A stretch of 64,000 nucleotides of DNA from Selaginella moellendorffii (taxonomy: Eukaryota; Streptophyta; Lycopodiopsida; Selaginellales; Selaginellaceae): NCBI RefSeq assembly GCF_000143415.4, contig NW_003314299.1, positions 314,979-378,978 on the forward strand, written 5' to 3'. Positions 32,851 through 44,039 of this stretch are shown here, piece after piece (positions within the stretch are counted from its first letter, which is position 1; each line of letters opens with the position of its first letter). The position numbers were made by a program, and so were the translations under genes. The notes below the pieces were generated by a model. The model was not told the origin of the DNA. It saw only the letters and a program-made list of their open reading frames with translations, and did no database searches.

Positions 32851-35300
32851 TATTCCTTAGTCCGACTTTTATTGGTGCTCAAGTATATCACCACTGGTGT
32901 TGGCAACGGAAGGTCCGAGAACTGGGCCTATCCTTGAGGAGTAGCAGGTCGGGAAGACATGGCTCTCCATTACAGTTCATATATGAACTTGTAGACAAGG
33001 TGGTGGATAGAAAAGGGGCCAATAATGGAACGACTTTGGGATCTTGGGAACAGTGCAAGGTTTTCCTCATTGAGTTGAGGAGGTGATCCAGATGAGCGTT
33101 TGACTCAGCAAACGGGCTAATGTAGTTGGGGTAAACAAATATAGTTGGGATCACGGGGAAAATAGAGACTCCAAAAACAATAAAGGAGTCACAAATTTAT
33201 CCTCACATAGTTGAGGCTGGTGCTCATGAAGGTGAGACCGGAATGGATGACTGTGAAAGGTCAAGGGTGGATGAGGACACGAGTCCTTGAAATGGTAGCC
33301 GGGGCTACCTCTAATAAATGCTGGAACAACCCAAGGAGTTAGGGGTGTATTAAGTGGATGAGTTGGTATTCTCATCACATGGACAAGTAGTCCTAAGGGG
33401 CAAAGGTTGCCCCCAGAGAACAAAATCAAGTGTCGGAGTAACACTTGTGAAAATAGTCCTTTTGAGTAGGACAGGAATGCAAGAAGTGTATTCTAGTGAG
33501 GTAGTGCCTCACAAGTAGGACCTTACGGGTCTGTGGATTAACCAAGTCCAAAACTGTTGTATGACTCAAGTAGAGTCAAGGGATGGTCCTAAAAGGACTG
33601 ATGGAAGCATTTGGACTGAAGTGTGTTGTACCCCACAAAAGATGGGGGGGGATCATAGGATCCAAGGATGAGAACAGAGGGTATCTCATCGATGGCAAAA
33701 TGTGCCATACTAAAGTCGTGGGAAAGGTGTTCCCAAAAAGAAAACAACTTTGACACAAAGTTGTGTGTGACCTCTATGATGCAGTGCTAACAGATGGTTG
33801 GCATGAGAAAGAGTGGTATTGGTCTTGGCAAAGACTTAGACACAAAAAAGCAGTGTCATAGAGGTAGGCTCGTGGAGCCGATGGTGTGGAGACACCAAAT
33901 GTGCCAAGGTGTGAGACCTTGAGGCTACGTTGGTGGGTTCATGAGAACCCCTTGCCAAAGGAATCCCAATAAAAATGGGAATGGCATAGCCTAAGCTGTA
34001 GAGCATGCAGTTGGAGTGTGGTGACCCAGATAATGATGGAGGTGTGAAAGCACCAACAATGAGTTGTAGGACTTGACAACTACGAGGCAACTAAGCAAGA
34101 GGGGTAGAAGGTAGCTACCCAAGCCTTCCTAATGGCATAGAGAAGTTGGATATACCCTTACGGGGGATAAGTTGCTTGTGTTGCGATATAGTAAGTCAAT
34201 GTCATAAAAGGAAATACTCATTGTCAAGGAAGCCGTCATTGGGACACCCGAACACTCTAGAACACTAGGAGGTGGTGTTTGATGTCGCGAGGGCAGTAGA
34301 TAAGGCCCAAGGGACTAAGTCCCTGGCGAATGATGGATAGTAGGTGCTATCCAAATGTCCAAGGTTGTGGAGACAGGAGAAAATTGTCTACCCGAATTGG
34401 ACAAAGCCAAAAATGGAATTTTGGCAAGGCTAGTGATGGGCATGTAAAGGCCCATAAGCAGCAACGTTAATCCCGATGTGTGGGATTATAAGGTGAGCAT
34501 GCCCAAGATTGAGGAACCACTCCCTAGGCTATCGGGTAGGTTCATCCCTAAGAATACTTGCTAAGGTATGATAGAAAGTGCAAAGCTATCCTCCTGGTCT
34601 GGAGGAGAATGACCGAAGGAAAGGTGTGAAGCCAAAAGCAAGAAGTAAGGGGATAGAACCGAACCATAGGAATCGAAGGGCATAACCAAGGTTGGTTATG
34701 CCAGCTGGGAGTGGAGAATCAAGTGGGGGCTCGAGGGTGTTGCCGCTAGCAACCGTGATGCCATGGAGAGTCTAAAATATGGAATTGTCCATGTTAGACT
34801 ATATGGTAATTGGAAAGCTTGCAAAAAGGGGGGGCCTTAGCAAGCTAAGGGACAAAGTTCCTTCAAGGTTCCCAAAGAGGATTCTAGGTAGCTTAGTACC
34901 TAGAGAGGCCAAGCGTAAATGGTTCAAGGAACGCGCGAAATCAGAGTGGCGCAGCAGAAGCGTGGTCTTGAAACTTGTCATGAGGCAAGACTATCAAGGT
35001 TAGGGAAGTAGTTCCCGAGTGTTCAAAGAGAAGGCTTTGAATGAAAGTTGATGGTTAAGGACTTTCACGCTTATGCATGAACCATGTTACGGTGGCCGGA
35101 TGACTTGCTAAGTGAGATTGGCAAGTTGGGGGGAACAAATACCCTAGTTGAAGGTGCTAACTTCAAAAAGGGTGGCCCACCAAGCATGGAGGAGTCCATG
35201 CATGATCACAGATATGTCAAGTGAGAGGACTTGGCAGTGTGGGAGAACTAGGTTCCTAAGCTGTGATCTGTAGCGCGCTTTAAAAATAAGTTGGTGCACC

Positions 35301-35405
35301 GGCGTGGGGAGTCACGCCAGGCATCTTGTGTGATGCCGTCCGTAGATGCATATACGGAGGTTGGGTTCGAGTCCTGACCCTCTAGTGCTTGGGTTCGAGT
35401 CCCAA
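35301..35405 (+). other. Row of five stem-loops, two T-arm-like (LARD1)
   Basis: GGCGTG/CACGCC (35301-35318), GGCATC/GATGCC (35320-35337), TCCGTA/TACGGA (35339-35358), then hairpins with the TTCGAGT loop of a tRNA T-arm at 35361-35377 and 35389-35405 (TTGGG-TTCGAGT-CCCAA). The loop also matches the RNA polymerase III B box (GGTTCGANTCC). There is no acceptor stem, so it is not a tRNA gene. Confidence 0.75.
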
Positions 35406-36916
35406 ATCACTAGGGCGTGGTGATGGTTTGGAATATGAGGACACTCATATTTCGGTGGTCATGGACTCTCAGTGGGGAGACTGGTTTGGGCACACCGCCA
35501 AGCGAGGGATGCCTCGGAGTCGTGATGCACGGTTAGATTGCTTAGTGTGAAAGCTCAGCATATCTAACTTAAACGCTTTGGTGCAAGTGGCACCAAGGAC
35601 GTGGTGAGGGAGATGGGGACACCTAATCTCAGTTGCTATGGACCCTTGGCCAGAAGGGCTGGCTTGGGCGCACCGCCAAGTGTGGGGGATGCCCCCGAGG
35701 TCGTAGTTAACAAGTTAAAGGTCTGGAAGACTTAGTACCTATTGGCAAACCTGTTAAGGTGCCGAGGTGAGATCACTAGGTGATCTTGTGGCTAAATAAG
35801 GACAAGGTCCTTGTTTGGGTTAAGGAATAAGGTTCCTAGTTCAAAGTGTTGATTTGAACTATTGATGATGGTGTGGCTTGGTCAAGGTGACCAAGTGGGA
35901 AAAGCACCTTAGGGAAATGAGTTATGTCATTGCGATGGCATAGTGTGTCCAAAGAAAGTAGTCTCTAAAGAGACCCATGGGAGGGTCACAAAGTTGGGCC
36001 GTGGATAGAGCCCACAGCAGAAGATGCTAAAAGAGACTTACTAGGGGTGAACACCCTAGTCTTGGCAAAGCAGAGCCTTTGCTATGGAATCAAAAGAATA
36101 CCTCAAGGAGGGAGGTAGAGATTCGATGTTGCTTGGTGCAACAATTAACGGATAGGAGCAAAAGATGAGTGGCCAAGATAGGGCCATGGAATCCCTTGGA
36201 AGGAATCCAAGTGACAAAGTTAGGCGAGGAACACTAATGTGTTGGACGCTAACAAATTGCGGGAAAGGAAGTGTGTTTCCAAAGATGGATTCCGAATTGC
36301 TCCAATTTGGCGAAAGTGGAAGCTCCAAGGAAGGGAGCGGTAAGGTAGCCAAATGATAGGGCCATGGACAGCCCTAGCACAATGGAACTTAGTGCCTAAG
36401 GTGGCACAAAATAGAAGAGAGGATGATGGTGCCCTCAAGTAATGAACTTCCTAGGATGGGAAGTGGAGTTGCACAATCTGTGCAATGCAAGGTGTTGGAG
36501 ACACCTAGGAAATTGACTTCCAAAAGTCAAAAGAGTGAAAGTTCCAAGGTGCAAACGTTCAATAAATGGAAATTAAGACTACTCGAGAAGGAGTAGTGGG
36601 ATTGACTTAGAGAAGGGTATCTAACAGGTTTAGCGAGAACTAAACCAATAAAAGGAGAAAACCACTATATGTGGTCCAATCAGTCTCTAAGTTGGAGAGA
36701 CTACCCTCCTTGGAGGATAAGCAAGGCATGGTGAGCCTTTGGTGTCAAACCATCGAGGAATATGCAAAAGGCATGGTGAGCCTTCAATGTCCAACCATTG
36801 ACGAATATGGAGAAGGCATGGTGAGCCTTCAATGTCAAACCATTGACAAATATTGGCTACGCGCCAAGGATGGAAATGGTAACACATGCGGGTGTTACTT
36901 TATAAAATGGTTCACC

Positions 36917-36936
36917 GTTCGATGAGGACATCGAAC
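36917..36936 (+). other. Perfect 8-bp pre-LTR hairpin (LARD1)
   Basis: GTTCGATG-AGGA-CATCGAAC, 13 bp before the polypurine tract. Gyp1 has a counterpart TTCGAT..ATCGAA at 54145-54162. Confidence 0.8.
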
Positions 36937-36957
36937 TTCGTCTATGGGTGGTGGAGT

Positions 36958-38722
36958 TGTGAGACACAAAATCCCTAGGCCCCAAAGTGGAGCCGGAAGG
37001 GCACCACATGGTAGTGGCCGAAACGAGAGCCAAACGAGCGTAACACGTTTGGACCAAAAGCTCCGACTTGAAAAGTCAAGAGCGGGAGTGGAACTCCCAA
37101 CGAAGTGCTCAAGGAACGAGCACGAAGCGAGCAAAAGGCGAGGCTCCAAAAAGGGACCCAAAAGGACCAACACATGACACGTGGGAGTGTCCGAGATGGA
37201 CTCGAGTTGGAGTCCGAAGTGGAGTCCGAGATGGACCCGAGTTGGAGTCCGAGGTGGACCCAAGAAGGACCCGAAATGGAGTCCGAGATGGAGTCTGAGA
37301 TGGACCCGAGATGGAGTCCGAGATAGAGTCCGAGATGGACCCGAGATGGACCCAAGATGGAGTCCGAGATGGAGTCCGAGATGGAGTCCGAGATGGAGTC
37401 CGAGATGGAGTCCGAGGTGGACCCGAGATGGACCCAAAATGGAGTCCGAGATGGAGTCCGAGATGGACCCGAGATGGACCCGAGATGGAGTCCGAGATGG
37501 AGTCCGAGATGGACCCGAGATGGAGTCCAAGATGGAGTCCGAAATGGAGTCTGAGATGGAGTCCGAGATGGACCTGAGATGGAGTCCGAAGTCGAGACCG
37601 AGACCGGGACCGAGACCGAGACCGAGACCGAGATGAAGATCGGGACCGAGACCGAGACTGAGGCCGAGCCCGAGTCCGAGTCCGAGTCCGAGTCCGAGTC
37701 CGAGTCCGAGTCCGAGTTCGAGTCTGAGAGGGTGAAAGCCCAAAGCGTTCGTCTCCCAGACCCTAGGGGGTTTGGTGAGCTCCAAAAGTATAGTAGGGGG
37801 AGGACTGCAGTGGAGCCAGTTTGGCCAGGAAAGGCCAGTTTGGCCAGGAAGGCCGGACCCAGTGTTGGGTGATGAGCTGCCCACTGGGAAGTCCAAGACT
37901 AGGGTGAACACAGACCGACAAGTGGGGCAGCTTGGTGAAGTGTTCAAGAGCCGGCTCTAGTTCCCCCGGGAGATCGACTGGCCGATGCTCCCAGTCCAAG
38001 TGTGGGTGGCACTACCTACTTGGATACCTGTCGTGGCTCAACGGAACCTCGCTCTAAGCCCATGGCTAGAGCACCTAAAGGCGGAAGGCGGGGAGAGTAC
38101 CCATGAGGCCCGCGTAGGGCCACGGTGTTCCGAAATGGTGTCCCAAAGTCCCAGACTGTGGAAAGGAAGAGGGGTAGCCCTCTGGTGGGGTGACCAAGGA
38201 CACAGTCACACAGTGAGGAAGTCCTAGAGGATAGTGGGACTTAGTGGTCGGGCCGGTGGGCCTTGATCCAGTGGCAGTGTTGGCGAACACAGCCAAGGAC
38301 AAAAAGGGACTTGGTGGGGACCGGAACAAAGATATTGGGGAAGGCTATTCCCCATGTCTGTAGGCATCCTAAGGATGTTAAGGAGTGGATCTAGGATGAT
38401 CCCTCATGGACGGATGACCTAGTCTGTGAGAGACGGGATGGGAATGCAAGTGGCGTTGGACCCCCAGTGTGACCAAGGTAATTGGGCATGGCCTTAGCGT
38501 AACGGGCCGATATGTCGGTGATACCTTGGGGTGTCGATCATGGGATCAGACACGTGGAGCACTTGGACCAAGTGCTAAGGTTGAGTGGCATGGATGCCAT
38601 TCTCGGGGCTAGCAAGCCCCAAGTCCTGAGTTGGACTTATGGAGGTTGTGAATGAGACTCCTCCAAGTGGTTGGAGGTGTGGTTAAGTGACTAAAGTAAA
38701 ATGGAAAATTTAGTTGCTTACA
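36958..38722 (+). repeat. 3' LTR of the plus-strand LARD1
   Basis: 1765 bp, about 120 bp longer than its 5' sister, chiefly in the purine array (about 37190-37730). Confidence 0.85.
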
Positions 38723-40313
38723 GTCTAACAAACGTAACTTGTTTGAACCAAAGGCTCTGACTTGGAAAGTCGAGAGTGGGAGTGGAACTCTGAATAAAAT
38801 GCTTGAGGAATGAGCATGAAACAATCGGTAAATAAGTCTCTAAAAAGGGACACAAGGAGGATTGACACATAGCAAGTGTCATGATACATAGAAGTCTCAA
38901 GAATGAGTCCAAGAAGGAGTCCAAGATGGAGTTCAAGAAGGACTTTGAGATGGAGTCTGAAATAGAGTCCAATATGGACCCGAGATGGATTCTGAGATGG
39001 AGTTCAATATGGACCCAAGATGGACCCAATATGGACCCGAAATGGAGTCTGAAATGGAGTCTAAGATGGACCTAAAATGGAATCTGAGATAGACCTGAGA
39101 TGGAGTCTAAGATGGATCTGAGATAGAGTTCGAGATGGCCCTGAGATGGAGTTTGAGATGGAGTCTGAGATGGTGTCTGAGGTCAAGTCCTAGATGGACC
39201 TGAGATAGAGTCCAAGGTCGAGGCTGAGAAAGAGACCGAGACTAAGACCAAATTTAAGACCAAGTCTGAAACCAAGTTCGAGATGGAGTCTAAGTCTAAG
39301 TCTGAGTTCAAATCTAAGGGTGAAAGCCCAAAGCAATCATCTCTTAAACCCTGGGGGGTTTGGTAAACTCCAAACTTATAGTAGAGGGAGGACTCTAGTG
39401 GAGTTAGTTTGGCCAGAAAAGGCTAGTGTGACCAAGGAAGGTTATACTTACAAATTGTGTGATATTATAACCATTGAGGAGTTTAAGGCTAGAGTGAACA
39501 CAAATAGACAAGTGGGGTAACTTTATGAAGTGTTCAAGAGTCAACTCTAGCTCCCTCAGGAGATCAAATGATTGATATTCCTAATCTAAGTGTGGATGGC
39601 ACTACCTACTTGGATACTTGGTATGGCTCATTGGAACCTCACTCTAGCCACATGACTAGGGCACCCAAAGACAAAAGATAGGGAGAGTACCCACAAATCT
39701 TACATAGGGCCATGGTGTTTCGAAATATTGTTCTAAAGTCCCAGACTATAGAAAGGAAGAAGAATAATCCTTTAATGTAGTGGCTAAAGATGCAGTCATG
39801 TAGCAAGGAAGTCCTAGAAGTCAATAGGACATAGTGGTTGGGCCTTTGGGCCTTGACCCAGTGGCAGTGTTGATGAACACAACTTGGGATAAACAAAGAC
39901 TTAGTGGAGACCGAAAAAAGGATGTTAGGGAAGGTTGTTCTTTATATCTTTAAGTATCCTAAAGATGATAAAGAGTGGTTCTGGGATTACCACTCATGAT
40001 GGATGGCTTAGTCTTTGAGAGATGGAACTATGGCATGGGTGGTCTAGGATTACCAATGAAACAAAAGTAAATAAATATAGTTTTAGTGTAATAGGTTGAT
40101 ATATCGATAATACCTTTGGGGTGTCAATCATAAAATCAGATACATGGAGCACTTGAACTAAGTGCAAAGGTTGAGTAGCATAAATGCCATTTACAGGGTT
40201 AGTAAATTCCCAAGTTTGGAATAAAACTTATGGAGTTTGTGAGTGAAACTCCTCTAAGTGGTTGGAGATGTGGTTAAGTGACTAAAGTAGAATGGAAAAT
40301 TTAGTTGCTTACA
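38723..40313 (+). repeat. Rest of the old LARD1 LTR
   Basis: Continues the LTR begun at 31117 and ends TTAGTTGCTTACA at 40313. Its array (about 38890-39320) is eroded by point changes. Confidence 0.8.
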
Positions 40314-40985
40314 AAATATTTTACTATTTCTCAAGTCCAGAAGCATTAAGTATTCCAAGACTCTTAACCAATTGGAAAAAAATGGTAAACTTTTATTCAT
40401 GGGCTTTTTCCATCTATATTTAAATGTCTCTCAAATAGCTCTTCATGACTCTTTTGAGAGCCTTACTCTCTTGCTAGGTGTTAATTAAACATATGGTATG
40501 ATTCTCTTATCTAACTAATAGAGTTTAGATTTCTTAAAAGGTCACTATTTAAACCCAAATATATTTAACCCCAAATATCCCAAGACTTTTAACTAATTAA
40601 AAAATGAGATGTAATAAATTCTTTCTTTTTATATTTGAACCCATATACAAATTATTCTCTTTAGTTGCTTACAATCTACAAATAAATTAAAAATTTTATG
40701 CAATTAGTGTGGTTAGATTGTTCTAGGAACTTTAGCCCTAGCCTTGTTTGAACACAATATTTTTTTGGATTACTTCCAATAGCTTTTGTAACTTGGTGGA
40801 AAGAAAATGAAAATCCAAAAATTTATAACTCAAGAATCAAAAGAACCCAAAAACTTCTTTAAGTGATGATAATCTATCTCTATGACTATATTAAATATTA
40901 ATAACCTCTAAGTGGCAGCTCAAACAAATATAATTATATCATGGTTTTATTATTTTATAATGCATAAAAAACAAGTGGGAACAAG
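40314..40985. repeat. Left inverted arm: AT-rich repeat with Cassandra-like LTR remains
   Basis: 40676-40985 is the reverse complement, by eye, of about 46030-46325 (shared AGTGTGGTTAGATTGTTCT, CTTCCAATAGCTTTTG, AACAAATATAATTAT). The pairing extends outward to 40350 and 46690. 40536-40671 resembles the solo LTR at 13648 (CCCAAGACTTTTAACTAATT.., 'TTATATTTGAACCC', ending TTGCTTACA), and 40320-40430 is a second, weaker copy. No gene. Confidence 0.6.
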
Positions 40986-41153
40986 GACTCGGTGTCTTGG
41001 TTCTTTGTATGCACAAAATGGTCATATGGAAGAGGCCAAGCTGATGTTTTCCCAAATGCCAGAGAGGAGTTTGATTTCTTTCAACATGATGTTATCTTCA
41101 TTTGGTCGGTGTGGATGTGTACAAAAAGCTTACAGAATCTTTAACAACATGCC

Positions 41154-41295
41154 TGTTGAGAGTAGATGCTCAGGTAGATGCTTAGCTAGGCAGTTAGGAT
41201 GATGTTGCATTAGGCAGTTGCCACAGCCCATGTATATATAGCTTCATATATACAATATGAGCAGTCGTTACCAGCAGTCGCTGCCTTTTTTATCA
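41154..41295 (+). repeat. TRIM 5' LTR
   Basis: 142 bp; contains a TATA-rich stretch (TATATATAGC) that could be its promoter. Confidence 0.9.
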
Positions 41296-41307
41296 TGGTA
41301 TCAGAGC
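41296..41307 (+). promoter_or_regulatory. TRIM primer-binding site
   Basis: TGGTATCAGAGC, exact initiator Met-tRNA type, flush with the LTR end. Confidence 0.9.
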
Positions 41308-41828
41308 ACAGATCTTGAGGACCTGTGAAGGATGAAGAAGAAGAAGAAGCTTCCAGATGCCAATGGCAGAAGCAGAGTAGCCTAGAGTGCAGCAACAAAG
41401 CAATGGCAGAGCCATACCAGCAGTGAGGAGCGGCAGATAGTAGCGACTCAGAAGCCCTGGAGCGGCAGAAGATGCTGATATGCTCCAAGAGAGGAGCAGC
41501 AGAGCAGCCAAGAAGCCCAGGAGCAGCAGAGCAGTGACTCAGCAGGCCAAGAAGCAGAACGGCGGCAGGAGTGGCCAAGATGCTCCAAGAGAGGAGCAGC
41601 AGCAGCCAAGTGAGCGGCGGCAGATAGCAGTGGCAGAGTTGGCTGAGAAGCCCAGCAGTGGCAAAAGAGCTCCAAGAGAGGAGCAGCAACAGCCAAAGGA
41701 GCGTGGCAAAGCAGCCAAGAGTGGCAGAGGCAGCAAGCCCTAGAGCAACAAGATGTTGTCAGTTGTATGCATGCTGAGCATCTTATGTTCAGGCTTTGTC
41801 TTAGTTTGTAGACACGCCTGAGTGGGAG

Positions 41829-41970
41829 TGTTGAGAGTAGATGCTCAGGTAGATGCTTAGTTAGGCAGTTAGGATGATGTGGCATTAGGCAGTTGCCACA
41901 GCCCATGTATATATAGCTTCATATATACAATATGAGCAGTCGTTACCAGCAGTCGCTGCCTTTTTTATCA
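41829..41970 (+). repeat. TRIM 3' LTR
   Basis: 142 bp, two differences from the 5' LTR. Confidence 0.9.
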
Positions 41971-43350
41971 ATGCCTCACAGGGATTTAGTGTCTTGGAAC
42001 ACCATGATCTCTGCATATGCCTACAATGGGTATATCAACGAGATGGTTCAGGTGTTTGATGCCATGCCCAAGAGAGATATGATCTCTTGGACGGTGGTTT
42101 TAACGTTGCATGCGAATAATAGAAATTTTGACATCTTTGAGAAAATGCCAGAAAGAGATCTAGCTGCTTGGAACTGTATCCTGAATTCATATTCCCAAAG
42201 TGGGTATCCCGCAGGAGGCAAGGCGTGTGTTTTATTCTATGCCTCAGAGAAGTCTCCTTTCCTGGACTGTGATGTTAATCTGCTGCAAATTCTAGTTTAC
42301 AGGAAACAAAGAATATATTCGAAGCCATTCCAGAAATTAATCTAGTTTCGTGTACGTCAATGATTTCTGCATATGCCCAATCAGGGTATCTTTTGGAAGC
42401 TAAATCACTATTTGATAGAGTGCCATGCTGAAACATGGTAACATGGACCGCGATGCTGGCAGCATGTGTGCACGCTGGCAGCATCTTCATGCCCGAGGAC
42501 ATCTTTCAAAAAATGCCATTCAAGAATCCAGTCGCATGCAACACCACGCATGCAACACCATGCTAGATATGCCCACGCTGGCAAAGTTGAGCAGGCAAAG
42601 TGTATATTTGACAAAAATGCCATGTTGGAGTTTAGTATCGCGGAGTTCACTGCTGTATGGGATCAAGAGATATGGACTTGACACGACGATTTTTGGAAAA
42701 AATGCCATACTAGCAGCTAGTTTCTTGGAACACCATGCTTGATGCTTATGCCCAAAACGGGTATATGGCAGAAGCAAGGTCATGTTTAATGCAATGGTGG
42801 AGAAGGACGTAATTTCTTGGACTATAATGCTTGCTGGCTATGGCCTTAGTGGCCAGAGTTTATTTGCAAGAAAAACTTTTGCCCAGATGCCAGGGAAGAA
42901 TGAAGTTTCTTGGGATGCAATGCTCAGTGCATGTACCCAAGCAGGGGATTCGGTTTCTATGTTTGAGTTGTTTCACACTATGCAGATGGCCGGCATTTAC
43001 AACCAAGTTGGATTTGCCTCCGCTCTCAATGCTCACGGCCAAGTTGGCAGTGTTAAATGTGCTAGAAGTTGTTTTGGTTCAATGGCTTTTGATTGTGGCA
43101 TTCAGCCATGTCACCAGCATTACTCCTGCATAATCGATGGCTTAGCAAGAGCTGGTTACATTGACAATGCAAGAGAACTCATCGAAAACATGCCATTTGT
43201 TCCCACTTCTTTGGATTGGCTGTGCCTTTTAGCTGCATGTCGGAGCCTCAAGTGTGGAACCTGTGTATCAAAATGGGTGTCTGGAATTGCGAGCAGCAGA
43301 GCTATGTATCCTCTCCTGGCAAATGTATGGGCTTGGCATTGATAGAATCT

Positions 43351-43925
43351 AAGGAAAAAATAACTGCTGCCTGGATTATGTTGTCAAATTGCTCGAGAAT
43401 TAAGACTAGAAGGACCAATTGCGTTTCATGCTTGATAAATTCAAATATTGACAAAATATTTGTCTATATAACACCCAACATTCCCAGGATCTGAGCGTGG
43501 ACCTCCTGGACCAAATCACCAGAGGCTCTGAGAGATCGCGAGCAACTTCAATCAGACAGATACCTTGCAATACCTAGTGATTGAGGTGTGTGGAAAGTGC
43601 AGCAGGCGAATGATGATCCGCCTGAGGGAATGTGTTTGATTCTATGCGAATGTTCTCAAAACTTTTCATGGAAAACTAGAAAACGATCAATGTTTGATGC
43701 CTGACGACGATACTTGCTGCCATGATAGGTACTAACAGAGCAAATATTCCTTTGCGCCACGATGCTCACACGAAGCTCTTCCTAGCGGTGGAGATGGAAC
43801 GCGATGCCCTCGTCAAGGCAACGTGGGGCTGCCTTCTTTGCAATCGACACTCCAGCCGACTCGATCCAACGCCTTGGACTCCTCCAAATCGTGCGGTGCT
43901 TCGGTATCCGGCCTAGTCTCGCTGC
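43351..43925. other. Intergenic DNA left of the assembly gap
   Basis: No recognisable gene. Higher GC than its surroundings from about 43720, where a 64-codon frame (43722-43916, starting MIGTNRANIPLRHD) has no features I know. It may be the edge of a gene lost in the gap. Confidence 0.35.
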
Positions 43926-44025
43926 NNNNNNNNNNNNNNNNNNNNNNNNNNNNNNNNNNNNNNNNNNNNNNNNNNNNNNNNNNNNNNNNNNNNNNNNNNN
44001 NNNNNNNNNNNNNNNNNNNNNNNNN
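43926..44025. other. Assembly gap (100 N)
   Basis: Exactly 100 N, a placeholder of unknown true size. It lies 14 bp beyond the stop of the LNT-like gene. Confidence 1.
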
Positions 44026-44039
44026 GCTTCACAGGAATC

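Larger units (their letters stand above)
32851..36957 (+). other. Non-coding internal region of plus LARD1
   Basis: No gene on either strand. Holds the five-hairpin row (35301-35405), the tandem 'GGACAC..GGGGATGCC' blocks (about 35440-35520 and 35615-35700), three repeats of 'GGCATGGTGAGCCTT..TGTC.AACCAT' (about 36725-36845), a perfect hairpin GTTCGATG-AGGA-CATCGAAC (36917-36936) and the polypurine tract. Confidence 0.7.
31192..38722 (+). mobile_element. Complete LARD1 element, plus strand (TSD GTCTA)
   Basis: 7531 bp. 5' LTR 31192-32835 (1644 bp), primer site 32839-32850, internal region to 36957, 3' LTR 36958-38722 (1765 bp). Perfect target duplications GTCTA at 31187-31191 and 38723-38727. 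No gag or pol. It went into an older LARD1 LTR, so the family has hit its own LTR. Same family as 15259-22772 but in the opposite orientation. Confidence 0.88.
41154..41970 (+). mobile_element. TRIM element, complete, in the PPR frame (TSD ATGCC)
   Basis: Terminal-repeat retrotransposon in miniature, 817 bp. Two 142-bp LTRs (41154-41295, 41829-41970), both TGTTGAGAGTAG..TTTTTTATCA, differ at two positions that I can see. The primer site TGGTATCAGAGC (41296-41307) directly follows LTR 1, and GAGTGGGAG precedes LTR 2. The 533-bp interior is rich in GAGCAGCAG and codes nothing credible. Target duplication ATGCC at 41149-41153 and 41971-41975. Taking one copy away rejoins the PPR codons NNM-PHRDLVSW in frame, so the host frame was open when the TRIM arrived. 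Confidence 0.92.
40986..43350 (+). pseudogene. PPR protein gene, decayed and split by a TRIM
   Basis: Pentatricopeptide-repeat proteins bind organelle RNA, usually for editing or processing. Readable repeats: 'MEEAKLMFSQMPERSLISFN' (before the TRIM), 'MPHRDLVSWNTMISAYAYNG', 'VFDAMPKRDMISWTVVLTLH', 'IFEKMPERDLAAWNCILNSY', then frameshifts at about 42210-42780, then 'VMFNAMVEKDVISWTIMLAG', 'FAQMPGKNEVSWDAMLSACT', and an end segment 'ARELIENMPFVPTSLDWLCL' resembling the E-type tail. No DYW domain seen. The 5' end is cut by the inverted arm. Several frameshifts and the insertion make it non-functional. Intronless, as is common for this class. Confidence 0.8.

Noticed and set aside
41210-41906. 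Minus-strand Leu/Ser-rich ORFs of 72-159 codons
   Set aside because: Shadows of the GAGCAGCAG-rich TRIM interior, running through its LTRs.
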